A stretch of DNA of 64,000 nt from Hsuehochloa calcarea (Eukaryota; Streptophyta; Magnoliopsida; Poales; Poaceae): positions 36,855,662 through 36,919,661 of the forward strand of contig CM070604.1 of assembly GCA_036346395.1 (NCBI GenBank), written 5' to 3'. Positions 32,638 through 43,887 of the stretch are shown piece by piece. Numbering within the stretch: position 1 is the stretch's first letter; every line of letters starts with the position of its first letter. A model generated the notes under the pieces. It was not told the origin of the DNA, searched no databases, and saw only the letters and a list, made by a program, of their open reading frames with translations. A program made the position numbers and the translations under genes.

Positions 32638-34746
32638 TCAACGTTCTATGTCGGCCCCCTCTGACTTCGGGGACGCCGGATTGGTGACCTTGTAGCGTCG
32701 GACGTCGTCGCCGCAGGAGAAGGCGATCTCCTGCAGCTTCATGGACGCGCTGGAGCTGAACACGAGCAGCGGCTTCTTGAGCGGCACGGGCACAGGGTCC
32801 GCCTCGCGGTTCAGTATCTGCACCACCCGCCGCATCGCCGGGCGCTCCTCGCAGTTCGGGTTCGCGCAGCTCAGCCCGACGAGCAGGAGCCGCAGCATGT
32901 CCTCCCGGTCGAACTCCCCGGCCAGCCGCGCGTCCGCTGCCTCGATTAGCCGGTCCTCGCCATGCAGCCGCCACACCCAGTCCACCAGGTTGACGTTCTT
33001 GCTCCCGCTCCCCTCCTTGGTCTCCTCCTTGTCGATCGGCCGCCTCCCGCAGCACACCTCGAGCACCACCACGCCGTAGCTGAACACGTCGGTCTGCTCG
33101 GTGGCCTTGCCGGACTGCAGGTACTCCGGCGCGAGGTAGCCCATGGTCCCCGCGGTGAGCGTGGACACCGGGCTCTTGTTGTGGTCCATGAGCCGGGCGA
33201 GCCCGAAGTCGCCGAGGCGGGGGCTCAGGTTGCCGTCGAGCAGGATGTTGCCTGTCTTGATGTCCCGGTGGATCACGCGCTGCTCGCACTCCTGGTGGAG
33301 GTAGGACAGCACGGACGCGATGCCGGAGGCGACGGTGTACCGCTGCGGCCAGGAGAGCGTGCAGGGCTCGCCGTAGAGCGCCTTGTCCAGGCTGCCGTTG
33401 GGCATGTACTCGTACACGAGCAGCAGCTCGCCCTTTTCGTCGCACCAGCCCTCGAGCTGGACCAGGTTCTTGTGCCGCAGGCAGGCGATGACGGAGAGCT
33501 CGGCGACGAACTCGTTCCTGCTCTGGTGCGCCTGCGTCGACCGCTTCACGGCGTAGGTGGTGACCGCGCCCGGCATGGCGGCCTTGTACACCGTGCCGAA
33601 GGCGCCTTTGCCGATGACCCGGCTCGCGTGGAATCCTCTCGTCGCGATGCTCAGCTCCTTGTAGCTGAACTTCCTCGGCCCCTTGAGCAGCTCCGGCAGG
33701 AAAGCGCCGTCCTTCCTGGAGGTGAGCTCTATCAGCTTCTTAACGGACACCCAGGCGAAGAACACGAACGCGATGGCGAGCGCGACGGGGCCGAGGATGC
33801 CGATGGCGAGCCCGACCCTCTTCTTGCGGACGGCGCCGCTCGCGGCCGCGCCCGGCACCGCCTGCTCTGACACGTTGTTGGTGGCGTTGGACAAGCCGGA
33901 GGCGTTGGCGGTGGACGGGAAACCGAACGTCTGAAAGGTCCATTCTTTGATGGTGTGCTGCTGGGTGCTCCCCTCCGTCGAGGCCGAGAAGCCGACGTAG
34001 ACGGCCTCCTTCAGGTACGCCGAGAGGTCGACGGCCATGGATAGCACGGGCCGCTTCGGCTTGACACCGGAGCAGCTCAGGGACACCTCGAGTAGATGCT
34101 CGGCGCTGTGGTAATCAATCCAGGCCGTGGTGAGGTTGCCGCTCTTGAGGACGATCCCGGAGGCGGTGAGGTCAACGGCGTTCACAGACACGGGCGAGCC
34201 GACGTCCAGCCCGACATGGTTGTCGCTGGGGTCGCCGAACTCCGAGTTGGCCATGGTATCGAACTCCACGGCGACGATGGCGGACCCATTGGTCCTGTCG
34301 GCGGCCGCCGAGGAGGAGTTGAAGAGGCCGAGGTAGCCGCCGGTGGCACCGAGCGTGGCGCTGTCGGGGGAGATGAAGAAGGCGATGCCATCGCCTCCGG
34401 TGGAGCCCGCGTTCTGGTTGGCAATGACGAAGGAGAACCTGGCCGCGAACGACGCTGTGGCGTTGCCGGCGGGGCCCCGGAACGCGACGGCGCGGCTGCA
34501 GAGCACGCTCCCGGCGCTGGACGACGGCACGCCCGTCTCGCGCGTCAGCCCCACAGAGCCGTTCCGCAGGAAGGAGTCGCCCAGCAGCGTCAGGTCCGAG
34601 AAGGACAGCGTCGCCGAGTCGAAGATTACGTTCTTCACCGGCGCCGCCACCGCCACCGCAGCCGCATCCGCCGCGGCGGGCAGTACCAGTGCCACGGCCG
34701 TTAGCAAGAGTGGCAGGAAGCGGAGGGCGACGAGGGGAGCGGCCAT
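32638..34746 (-). CDS. L-type lectin receptor-like kinase (LecRK, subclass VIII-like)
   Basis: Intronless 702-aa frame, ATG at 34746. Signal peptide about 1-27. Legume-lectin (L-type) ectodomain about 38-276, with the metal/sugar-site pattern VAVEFDTMANSEFGDPSDNH (158-177) and several N-glycosylation sequons. TM helix about 311-334. Ser/Thr kinase about 375-645 with glycine loop GKGAFGTVY (379-387), catalytic Lys 401, HRD at 493-495, DFG at 513-515 and APE at 539-541, so the kinase looks catalytically complete (RD type). LPELLKGPRKFSYKEL before the kinase and the overall layout resemble Arabidopsis LecRK-VIII members. It would act at the plasma membrane as a surface sensor signalling by phosphorylation; LecRKs are linked to immunity and stress, but the ligand is unknown. 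GC-rich, as many grass genes are. A copia element sits 378 bp past the stop. Confidence 0.95.
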   Translation of the reverse strand: MAAPLVALRFLPLLLTAVALVLPAAADAAAVAVAAPVKNVIFDSATLSFSDLTLLGDSFLRNGSVGLTRETGVPSSSAGSVLCSRAVAFRGPAGNATASFAARFSFVIANQNAGSTGGDGIAFFISPDSATLGATGGYLGLFNSSSAAADRTNGSAIVAVEFDTMANSEFGDPSDNHVGLDVGSPVSVNAVDLTASGIVLKSGNLTTAWIDYHSAEHLLEVSLSCSGVKPKRPVLSMAVDLSAYLKEAVYVGFSASTEGSTQQHTIKEWTFQTFGFPSTANASGLSNATNNVSEQAVPGAAASGAVRKKRVGLAIGILGPVALAIAFVFFAWVSVKKLIELTSRKDGAFLPELLKGPRKFSYKELSIATRGFHASRVIGKGAFGTVYKAAMPGAVTTYAVKRSTQAHQSRNEFVAELSVIACLRHKNLVQLEGWCDEKGELLLVYEYMPNGSLDKALYGEPCTLSWPQRYTVASGIASVLSYLHQECEQRVIHRDIKTGNILLDGNLSPRLGDFGLARLMDHNKSPVSTLTAGTMGYLAPEYLQSGKATEQTDVFSYGVVVLEVCCGRRPIDKEETKEGSGSKNVNLVDWVWRLHGEDRLIEAADARLAGEFDREDMLRLLLVGLSCANPNCEERPAMRRVVQILNREADPVPVPLKKPLLVFSSSASMKLQEIAFSCGDDVRRYKVTNPASPKSEGADIER

Positions 34747-35343
34747 TGGTGGTGGGAAAGGATTCCGGTCATGAGATATATGGGGCGCGCGATTTCGGTG
34801 GGATTACGAGGTGGTATTATGGGAGCGGTTAGTTTGGTGCGTTCAGGGTGGAGGGAATCGCATCGCATCTGGGACTGGGAGGGAGGGCGGCAGTGTGGCT
34901 CTGGAGTGTTTTTTATGGGGCTAACGGTCGGATTGGCGCGTTTGAATGTAACGGTCGGGGGAGGGAGCAAGGAGCAGGTGCTGTGTTTTTTGACTGGAGG
35001 AATGTGGGTCAGTGGGGACGGGTGCGTCGCTGGAGTGTGTACTTTCCTGTAGGGATGGTGGCCGGTGGCTTGGTCGGCTAGGACTTGGAGACCAACGGAT
35101 ACGGGACCTGGCCGTGTCCGAACTGCGAAGAATGGTCACGGACTCATTGCGCTGTTAAAGATTACTCAACTGTCATGACTTAGTTGCACAGTGTACTGAC
35201 TTCCTGAGTGACGAGCCAGGTTGAGCCCCGGCGTGTGCGTTTCTTTTTAAATCTCCTGTCCTGCTTTCTCCGTTACACTATGTATAGTCCATATTAGGTG
35301 TGGTGTTAACGGATTCAATACGAACCAAATAGTAATCTTTCGA

Positions 35344-35348
<5 letters not shown>
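34747..35348. other. Upstream region of the receptor kinase gene
   Basis: About 600 bp, moderately GC-rich near the gene; expected promoter/5' leader of the kinase on the minus strand. No unequivocal TATA box at a convincing distance. A small frame on the plus strand (34771-35052) has no family resemblance. Confidence 0.4.

Positions 35349-35395
<47 letters not shown>
35349..35395. repeat. (TA)n microsatellite
   Basis: Uninterrupted alternating TA tract of about 47 bp. Confidence 0.95.
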
Positions 35396-35398
<3 letters not shown>

Positions 35399-36058
35399 GA
35401 ATACGAATAGATATCGAAAATACTCGAACATAAATAAGAATCAAATATTATAACGAATATGAATCGAATACCTACTCAATTCGGTCGGATACGAATATCC
35501 TATGAGATAACAAAGTTTAACGAGTTGGCACCAGTTTTATAGTAATACTTATACCCTTTTTCCTATGGTTTATTATGTAACCATTGATCATTTGTTCCAT
35601 TTTACCACTGACCCTAATCAATTCTAGAGATATTGTAAATAAATCGGTTATAAACATGTTGAATTTGGCTAAAAGAGCATGCAAAAGGATTTATTGGATG
35701 ATGTGCCAAAATGAAAAAAAATTCATATGCCAAATTAGAGTCCACCATGATGACGGCCTTGTCGAGATAATCAAAATGCATATATAATAGGGCCAATTTG
35801 GAGATCCAATGCAAAAGATATGTAATAGCTAATTGCCGTTATTACGCTGAATCCGTATATTATCCGTATTCGTATTCGATTCGACACATATTTTGCATAT
35901 TATATTCGTATTCGTATTCGATAAAAAAATCCAAATACTACCCGGATTCGTATTCATTTTGCAATTCGAATGCATTTTTGCTTACCACATTTACTACCAT
36001 CCGAATACGAATGCCAGATAAAACGGATACCACATTCACTACTATCAAAGATATTTCT
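35396..36058. repeat. GAATACGAAT-rich repeat, possible inverted-repeat DNA element
   Basis: The left part (35396-35510) is rich in GAATACGAATA words. The right part (35855-36035) carries the complement TATTCGTATTCGAT several times. The opposed arrangement suggests a degenerate foldback or MITE-like element. Exact ends and TSD could not be fixed. The middle (35511-35850) shows no recognised gene. Confidence 0.45.
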
Positions 36059-36106
36059 CACTACTGATAGATCTATATTTGAGGGGACGACCAGATATTT
36101 AATGAC

Positions 36107-36320
36107 CCATATCACAGACGGTTCTTGTTAAGAATCATCTGTGATACGTATACAATTTCACCGACGGTTATTGTTAAGAACCGTCTGTGATATTTACCAC
36201 AAAAGATTCGTAACAAGAACCGTCTGTGAGGCCTACGATTATCACAGACGATGGTTATTTAAAACAGACTATGATACGTATCATAGATAGTTCTTTTTAA
36301 GAACGGTATGTGAAATGTGC
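36107..36320. repeat. Subterminal inverted repeats of the CACTA remnant
   Basis: Words TCACAGACGGTTCTTGTTAA, AAGAATCATCTGTGAT, AAGAACCGTCTGTG (twice) and diverged copies alternate in both orientations, making several potential hairpins. Confidence 0.8.
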
Positions 36321-36922
36321 AATTAAATATCTGGTTATCCCGACTCCACACAGATCTGTCTATAGTATGATCTTAGATCTGTCGCTGATATGCGTGCGAC
36401 TGCTTTGAAGGAGGCGACTAGCTCTGGGGCGTTTGGTGAAAAAATTAAATACCGTAGATTCGCAAGTTTGTACTTGTAGATCTATTTATTCTTGGTGATT
36501 TAAGGTTAGTATTTGCTTCTAATTATATGCATTATATAATCTAGAGAGATCGATGATTGCTAGGTTTATCATCCAAGGAGGTTATTGGCAGTTAAGATTT
36601 ACAATAGAACAATGAGGGGCATGTATATATACATTGACTTGTCATGTATTGTGTAAAATAATATTGTTTACATCATAGTGAGCCTCAGTTCTGACTATAT
36701 CATGAAATGAATTGGAGGAAGGGAGGAAGAAAGAGGTTAGTCAATAGGAAGAGATCTCGCGGGATATTTGGGATCTTCCTGGTGAGCTCCAAGGGTAACG
36801 ATCTGTAATCCTTTATATTTGCCTTGGGTTAATCGCTATTCAATTTGTAGTATGTTTGATCAATAGGAAGAGTACGTAGTTGCATGCATTAATCTAATTA
36901 ATTTGTTATGTGCGTAGCGCAG

Positions 36923-38160
36923 ATGGACCGAAGCTGGATGTACGTTGAGAACCGTGTGAGCGAAGATTACATTAATGACGTGTCTGCTTTTAGAAGAGCC
37001 GCGGAGCAGGTTATGTTGCAGAAGGGGATAAAATTTATGTACTGTACATACATTGATTGCAATAATCTAAAGATTTTTACCAACCCGGTGCAGATCGAAG
37101 GACACTTGATTCGAAGGGGTTTCAAAAAGGAGTATACATGTTGGACCAGCCACGGTGAAGAGCAGATTATACCAGAAGGTAGTAACATCGTCGAGGGAGA
37201 CAACGATATGCCACCGGATGTGGACTGTGCTTTCGATGAGGGTAGGTCGCACGATGACAATCTAGATCAGATGCTACGCGATGCAGAAGGGGACTATAGT
37301 GAGTAAGAGTTTGGTAAATTCGAGGGCTTAATGGAGGACTCGGCAAAACCTTTGTTCCCAGGCTGCAAGCCAGAATACACAAGTTTGTCATCCATGCTTG
37401 AGCTGCTAAAATTGAAGGCAAGCAATGGTTAGTCCGACAAGAGTTTCACGGCGTTACTAGGTCTCTTAGTAGACATCCTTCCAGAGGGAAACGTGTTGCC
37501 CAGAACCAGCTACCAAGCCAAGAAGGTTCTTTGTCCATTCGGAATGGGAGTAGAAGGAATACATGCATGCCCCCGAATGATTGTATCATCTACAGTAAAG
37601 AGTATGCAGACATGCATGTATGTCTGGTCTGCAAAGCATCCCGATACAAGCGTAAGAATCACTCCGATGACGGTGAGGACATCGAGATGAAGTAAGGACC
37701 TCCCGAAGGTCATCGATCCCGAAGAAATAGATGCTCTACAGGCCGAGGTGGTGACAACTCTATGTCATCTTGAGATATATTTCCCTCCGTTATTTTTTGA
37801 CATCATGGTCCATCTCATTGTTCACCTTGTGAAAGAGATAAAGATATGCGTCCATGTGTTCCTACATCATATGTACCCGTTCGAGAGGTACATGGGAATT
37901 CTCAAGTCCTATGTACGGAATCGATCTCGGCCCGAGGGCGGCATTATCGAAGGTTATGCAACCAAATAGGTCACTGAGTTCTACGTCAACTACATGGCTC
38001 GGGTGGAACGGATAGGTGTGCCTTTATTTCGTCACGAGGGGAGGCTAGGGTATTGGGACTGTCGTAGCAAACAAAGATTAGGCAGCAAGAGAAAGGGGAC
38101 CTCCGATACACTCGGGAGAGCCGGAGGATCCTCGAAAAGGGGATCAACAGCTAGTAAATG
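36923..38160 (+). pseudogene. CACTA transposase, internally deleted
   Basis: The ATG at 36923 follows a GCAG splice-acceptor-like sequence. The first frame, to 37306, is a transposase-associated domain (MDRSWMYVENRVSEDY, then HLIRRGFKKEYTCWTSHGE). Then come pieces of a TNP2/Transposase_21 N-terminus (SSMLELLKLKASN, a stop, LPEGNVLPRTSYQAKKVLCP, ADMHVCLVCKASRYKR). After a deletion the C-terminal DUF4218-like part follows (LEIYFPPLFFDIMVHLIVHL, HHMYPFERYMGILKSYVRNR, RPEGGIIEGY) and ends with stops. Most of the catalytic Transposase_21 region is gone, so no active enzyme is expected. Confidence 0.87.
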
Positions 38161-38219
38161 AGTACTTGATTGATTTTCTCTGAAAAACCAAATCCTTCCC
38201 TTTTTACATGGGGGGTGCC

Positions 38220-39860
38220 TGTAACATCCCAATTTTTCGAGCTCTAAAAATATTTTGAATAATTACTTGTTGGAAAATACAATATTTAAATTTCTATTAT
38301 TTTTTAGTATTTTTATTTGAAGCTTAATATAGACTTTCATGTAAAAATAATTTAATAGGGTTAATCTCAACATCGACAATTGTTAAAACTATTTTATTTG
38401 GATTCCATGTGCTTAGATATATTTTCTAGAATTTTATGAAATTTTTCCAAGTTCATTTCCTATTTTTTAATTGTTATTCGGATTTTCTGTATTTTCTAAA
38501 ATAGAAAATCTACTTAAAATCCTCCAAAGCAGTGTGAGGCCAACACCCAACACTATTCCTGTGCGGCCCAAAGACTTGTGTGGCTTGCGCTGCTTGCGCA
38601 TGCCCGCCTCTCGACAGTGGTACCCACCTACCGCCTCTCTCTCTCGCGCGGCGCTCTGCCAGATCTTCCAACGCGTGGCTTCGATCAACAGCCGAAAGGG
38701 CTCCCTCGCCCGCATCTCTCCCGTGCTGCTGCCAAGTGGGCCCCGCCACAGGGTCATCGTCTCCGACTCGGGTTCTTCTCTGCGCGAGGCCGCGCCGCGT
38801 CCGCCATTATCGCTCCTCGAGCTCAAACCGACAGAACGGATTCTCCAACTAAAATGTCCTGTATTTTTCTACAAATCTTATCTCTGATTCTCCCACACCC
38901 GTATCTGCTAGCAATCAGGGCGAAAACAGACTCTATCCTGTAATTCAAACGAAACCGAGAAAATCCCGATTTGGGGATTCCCTAATCCGGCACGCCTCGG
39001 CCCTATATAAGGCACCCTCGAGCTCGCCCTTGTCTCCGCACCCCAAAACCTCTAGTCGCCGCAATTCAAGCTTTAGGTATTTGTCGTCGTCGTCGGTTTT
39101 TCTTCGATTGCGCCGCCACCGTAGCCGCCTCGTCGCTGTACAGCACGCCACTGGGTCTACTGTCACCAGAGCAACCTCGTGCGCCCCTCCCCGCCGCCGA
39201 AGCATCACCGGAACCGTCGTCCGATAATAGCCGCACCGCCTCCTCCGCTCCGAGCTCGCCGTCGGTCGCTGCCGTCAGCCCCAGTGGCCAGTGAGTGCAC
39301 CCCTGGGACCGCATTAGCTTTGGCTACAGCCTGGTACCCTCCACCACCGGTGAGTTGCCGCCGTTCGCCGGAACCATCGGGTCCCGAGTGGCGCCGCCGT
39401 CGATCTGACGTGGCGGGTCTGCATCAGCTTCCACATCAGCACCCGAGCCTACGTGTTGCGTGCGTGGCTGCTTTGTCAGCGCGTGCGTGGCACGATCCAC
39501 GTCTTCCAAATTCTTATGGCTCGGTAGATTCAGTCCACCGTGAGCCATCTCACTGACATGTGGGTCCCACATGTCAGATTTTCTTTTAATGCTTTTATTT
39601 CCAAAAATTCATCGCTGACGTCAGCGATTGCGCATTAATCCAATTTTTCTTTAGAAAAATAATTCAATAATTCTGGAAAATCCAATTAAGGGTATTTTAT
39701 GAAATTTCAAACTTCCAAAGCCCATATCTTTTGTATCCGAACTCCGATTGAGCCCATTAAAATTTCTACATTTATATAAATTTGAGATATATTTATTGAT
39801 GATTTTTATTTAATTTTTTGAGTTTATTTTGCCTTAGTTATTTATTTATTTATTTCGTTT
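38220..39860 (+). repeat. Truncated long gypsy LTR, copy 1
   Basis: Starts TGTAACATCCCAATTTTTCG after GTGCC. It is collinear with the LTR at 40058 through the GC-rich leader block. TATATAA at 39004-39010 is a likely LTR promoter. The sequence stops resembling the long LTRs near 39860 and its 3' end is missing. ORFs in the GC-rich block are compositional. Confidence 0.8.
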
Positions 39861-40057
39861 ACGCGTAGACATTAATTCCTCAGAAACTTTTGAGGAAGAA
39901 GGAGTGCCTCAAGACCAAAATCATTACCTAGACCTAGAAAGATAATATATAACAGCTCCTCCTAAAAGACATCTTCTCACACCATCATTCATCTTTCCCC
40001 CCCTTTGGCATCAAAGACCAAAAAGAAAGCATTTTACACCGTAGGGTCCTGATGAGG
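39861..40057 (-). repeat. Short copia (SIRE-like) 3' fragment, reverse
   Basis: The reverse complement reads TTTGATGCCAAAGGGGGGGA, a purine-rich word typical of the region before SIRE-type 3' LTRs. Only about 200 bp is present. Confidence 0.4.
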
Positions 40058-40611
40058 TGTAACATCCCAATTTTCAGAGCTTTAAAAATCTTTTAAATAG
40101 AGGTAGTGAGAAAATTCACCATTTGGATTTATTTGAATATCAATTTAAAAAGCTTAATATGGACTTTATGGACAAATTGATTTAATGTGCTTAATCCCAA
40201 CATCAACAATTGTCAAAATTATTTTATTTAGATTCTATATGCTTGGATATATTTTATAGAATTTTCTGGAATTTTTCCAAAGTCATTTGCTATTTTCTAC
40301 TTAATATTTGTATTTCCTGGATTTATTAAAAAGAAAAATCCATTTTTAATTTCTCGGAACAGTGCTGGGCCGAAGCCCAACACTATTCCGCCGCAGCCTC
40401 ACCTTTCTCACCAAAGACCGCCAAGCGCTCCTCGGTAGTTGGATCGCCATCACGGTGCTATCGCCGCCACACAAGCGCTTCTCGCTCGCGATGATTGGTG
40501 GGCCCGCCGATGCCGCGTCAGCGTCGTCGTCTCCACGGACTCTTCACTGCGCCCGACTCCGCCCTACGCGCTGCCGCCGCCGTTTTCGCCTCGGATTCGC
40601 CCTCCTCCGTC

Positions 40612-40619
40612 TATAAAAA
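40612..40619 (+). promoter_or_regulatory. TATA box in long gypsy LTR copy 2
   Basis: CTATAAAAAGGCCTC followed about 60 bp later by AAAACCCTAAGG, a usual grass LTR promoter/leader layout. The copy 1 LTR has CTATATAAGG at the same place. Confidence 0.6.
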
Positions 40620-41933
40620 GGCCTCGACCCCCGCCAATCTCTTCGCCACGACCTCCTCCACCAAAACCCTAAGGTGCCGCCCCCTACTTCGTCGTCGTTG
40701 CGCCGCATTGCCCGAAAGTTCGCCGCCGGCCGCAACCCCTTCGCCGCCGGATTCCGCCGCCTCCAGACCTTCGTTGTCCGTGTCGCCGCTGCCCTCGTGA
40801 TCGCAAAAGCCGGAGCTACTCGGTGCCGCCGTCGCCTTCGCCCGAGGACGCCTCCATCGCCGTTGCCGGACCGTCCGACAACGGGAGCTCACCGCCGCCG
40901 CCACATTCTTCGCCGCCGGTGAGCCGTTCTTTGCTGAGCTCGCCGTCACCTCCGGTAGCCGCGCCTCTTGGCAACCCATTTTGTGCTTACGCCGTAGCCG
41001 CCGAACGCCGTGAGCCCTCGGTCCCGAGCGCGGCCGCCGGCCGTCGTCGTCGTCAGCAGCCACGCAAGCGCCCCGTCACCCTCTCGCGCTTGCGTGTCAC
41101 TTGCGTGGCGGCCACTTGGCGTCCGCGTGGCACAGTCCATCGGCTCCCAGATCCCGTGGCTCGGTGGACTCGATCCACCGTGGGCCGAGCCACTGACAGG
41201 TGGGGCCCACCTGTTAGTACGGTTTTTAATTATTTCTTTTTCCGGTGGAAATTCATCGCTGACGTCAGCCGACTTCATTAATCCGAATTTCCTTTATAAA
41301 AATAATTCGGGAAATTCAATAAAATCCAAATTAGGGTTTATTTGATTTTCCAATCTTCCAAAGCCCATATCTTTTGCATCCGTACTCCGTTTGAGCCCAT
41401 TCGAATTTGTAAATTCATATAAAATTAAGATCTATTTAATGGTGAATTTTGTCTATTGTATGCCATGATCTTTTGTCACCCTAGGTTGGTTCATTACTAG
41501 TTGGTATTATCGTAGCACCAACGTGGGTTGGTTAGATACGATTAGACTGCTTAGCCATGCCACGAGTCATCATTTCATGTGAGATGCAATTATAAACCTG
41601 ACTAAGTGATTATGGAACTGTGTGATGAAACTGTGTGTGCTGTGTGCTGTTACTCGTTGATGGCATGTGTTGCACTTAATCAACAGGGTGGGAAAAGATT
41701 TAGACTGAGGCAAGTGGTGGATCTGTGTGAATGGTGGAACTGTGTGCTTAAAACTTTGTGATTTGGGTTAAAACTGGAACTCTTGCCTTGGTCAATTAAG
41801 GACTTAACTTTGTGCGCCATTTAACTGGGCCTTACTGTACGACCACATGCCTAGTATGGGCTGGGCCTAACTTAGTAAGTAATGGAGTCTTGACATTGAC
41901 AACTCAGGTTGTATGTAAACTGTGTGATGGGCT

Positions 41934-41938
41934 GGAGG
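41934..41938. repeat. Target-site duplication GGAGG, left copy
   Basis: GGAGG occurs here and at 51717-51721, directly outside CRM-like element B. Confidence 0.95.
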
Positions 41939-42826
41939 TGATGAGTCACGGTGGCCCGATCTTTCGATAGGTTCGATTTGGTTCGTCGTGAGGACGTTGA
42001 CGCTTTGATGCTTCCGACCAACAGATCGTCACCTCGCAATTCGCTACACCCGCACGCCTGTCGTTATCGACCACGCTTGCACGCGATCGACCTTACCACG
42101 AAGGTTATTGTTCCTGCTAGCAATCGAAGCAACTCACAAGAACAAGGTAGATGCAATCTGAATTGTATTGCGGATATGGATGAAGTTTACAAGTGGGGTT
42201 CCTCAAACCGATAATCGTAAACCGCAATTGGCGTAATAATCTAAGAAAACCCGCCTCTAAACTATGGCGCTCTCAGATATATATAGGGGAACGTGAGGAG
42301 GTCGACCTAGGGTTGTGCGGCCGTGGGATGAAGCGTACACAACCTGGACTCCGACATCGTTACGTTTACAAAGTCTTATTAGTTTCCAAAACGGTGACGC
42401 AGCACCTTGTGTTGCGTATTTCTGGTCGAAGATCTTGTCGTAGGACTGGTCCTAGGGTGGTCTTGAGGAGTCCATGCTATCTTTGGTCGTAGATTGTATC
42501 CAACGAGTACTGTGCTCGCTTTTCTGGTCGTAGATGGCTCCAATCGAATCAACTAGTCGTAGGTCTTCTTGTAGTGGTCGAGATCTTCTTGCGAAGGGTC
42601 GAGACCTTCTTGAACTGGTCGTAGTCCTAGATTCTTGAGTACAAGTAAATCATCTCCATTAGGCAGCATCATAGAGTTCTCACATAATACACTCAACCCT
42701 AGAAACGACTTTACCTGATCGATTAAGTGACGTGCTCTAGCTCTTGTCATAGGACCGTGTAGTTCAGCATCCAGATCTGGAGGGTCTTGTGTTGTGCGTG
42801 TATCCGAAGGAGGGATGTCCTCATCA
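41939..42826 (-). repeat. 3' LTR of CRM-like element B
   Basis: 888 bp. The minus strand reads TGATGAGGACAT...GACTCATCA. The purine tract AAGAGGGGGAGTA directly precedes it. Confidence 0.95.
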
Positions 42827-43887
42827 TACTCCCCCTCTTGAATTGGAGTCGTCCTCGACTCAAGCTCATCTTCTTCTCCCACGTATGGTTTCAAATCTGA
42901 AATGTTAAATGTGGGGCTAACCCCAAAATCTGCAGGTAATTCTAATTGATATGCATTATCATTTATCTTCTTAATTATCTTAAACGGTCCTTCAGCTCTA
43001 GGCATCAACTTTGATTTTCTTAATTCCGGAAACCTATCCTTTCTCAAATGAACCCAAACTAAATCACCTGGTTCAAATTTTACAACTTTCCTACCTTTAC
43101 TTCCAGCAACCTTATACCTTTCAGTCATATGCTCTATATTATCTTTAGTGGTTTCATGCAACTTGGGAATAAATGTAGCATGCTTCTTAGCATCTAGATT
43201 AATTTTTTCAGAGATCGGTAAAGGTAGTAAATCAATAGGAGCACGGGGGTTAAAACCATACACTACCTGAAATGGACTTACCTTGGTGGTGGAGTGTACT
43301 GACCTATTGTAAGCAAACTCAACATGCGGTAAACACTCTTCCCACATCTTCAAGTTTTTCTTTAAAACAGCCCGCAAAATGGTAGATAACGTGCGGTTGA
43401 CAACCTCCGTTTGTCCATCGGTTGGGGATGGCATGTAGTAGAGAACAAAGACTTTGTTCCCAATTTATTCCAAAGTGATCTCCAAAAGTGGCTCAAAACT
43501 TCAATCACGATCCGAGATAATAGTATTGGGCACTCCATGTAGCGAATGATTTCCTGAAAAACAAATCAGCTATGTTTGTAGCATCATCGCTTTGTGACAA
43601 GATATAAAATGTGCCATTTTAGAAAATCGATCCACTACTACAAATATACTGTCTCTCCCCCTCTTTGTCCTAGGCAATCCTAAAATAAAATCCATAGAAA
43701 TATCCTCCCAAGGGGTGCTAGGAATAGGAAGAGGCATATAAAGTCCATGTGGAAGGAGACGGGACTTAGCTTTGTTGCATGTAGTGCAGCGAGCTACGTA
43801 GCGCTCGACATCACGCCTCATCTTTGGCCAAAAGAAGTGGGTGGCCAGCACATCTTCTGTCTTCTTTGCTCCAAAATGCGCCATCAA
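42553..43887 (-). pseudogene. Integrase of element B with C-terminus running into the LTR
   Basis: 43887-43570 has the zinc module (HFGAKKTEDVLATHFFWPKM) and core start (DISMDFILGLPRTKRGRDSI). After a broken stretch, 43434-42553 reads DGQTEVVNRTLSTILRAVLK, GDLVWVHLRKDRFPELRKSK and FNISDLKPYVGEEDELESRT. It stays open for about 91 codons inside the 3' LTR (GPMTRARARHLIDQVKSFLG, MMLPNGDDLLVLKNLG). This extension is the part compared in CRM elements to a chromatin-targeting motif; that role is not shown here. Confidence 0.88.

Larger units (their letters stand above)
36059..38219 (+). mobile_element. CACTA (En/Spm) transposon remnant
   Basis: Begins CACTACTGATAGATC at 36059, fitting a CACTA terminus. 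Between 36107 and 36320 lie subterminal repeats of CACAGACGGTTCTT and its complement AAGAACCGTCTGTG, as in CACTA elements. The transposase pieces follow on the plus strand. The 3' terminus is missing; a gypsy LTR starts at 38220. Confidence 0.82.

Noticed and set aside
32615..33870. 276-aa minus and 302-aa plus ORFs overlapping the receptor kinase
   Set aside because: Shadow frames of the high-GC kinase gene; no domain in these frames.
34771..35052. 93-aa plus-strand ORF upstream of the receptor kinase
   Set aside because: No start context, domain or homologous look; lies in the expected promoter/leader of the kinase gene.
38471..41345. Proline/serine-rich ORFs in the two long LTRs
   Set aside because: Same GC-rich LTR block as in the solo LTR; not conserved in frame between the copies.
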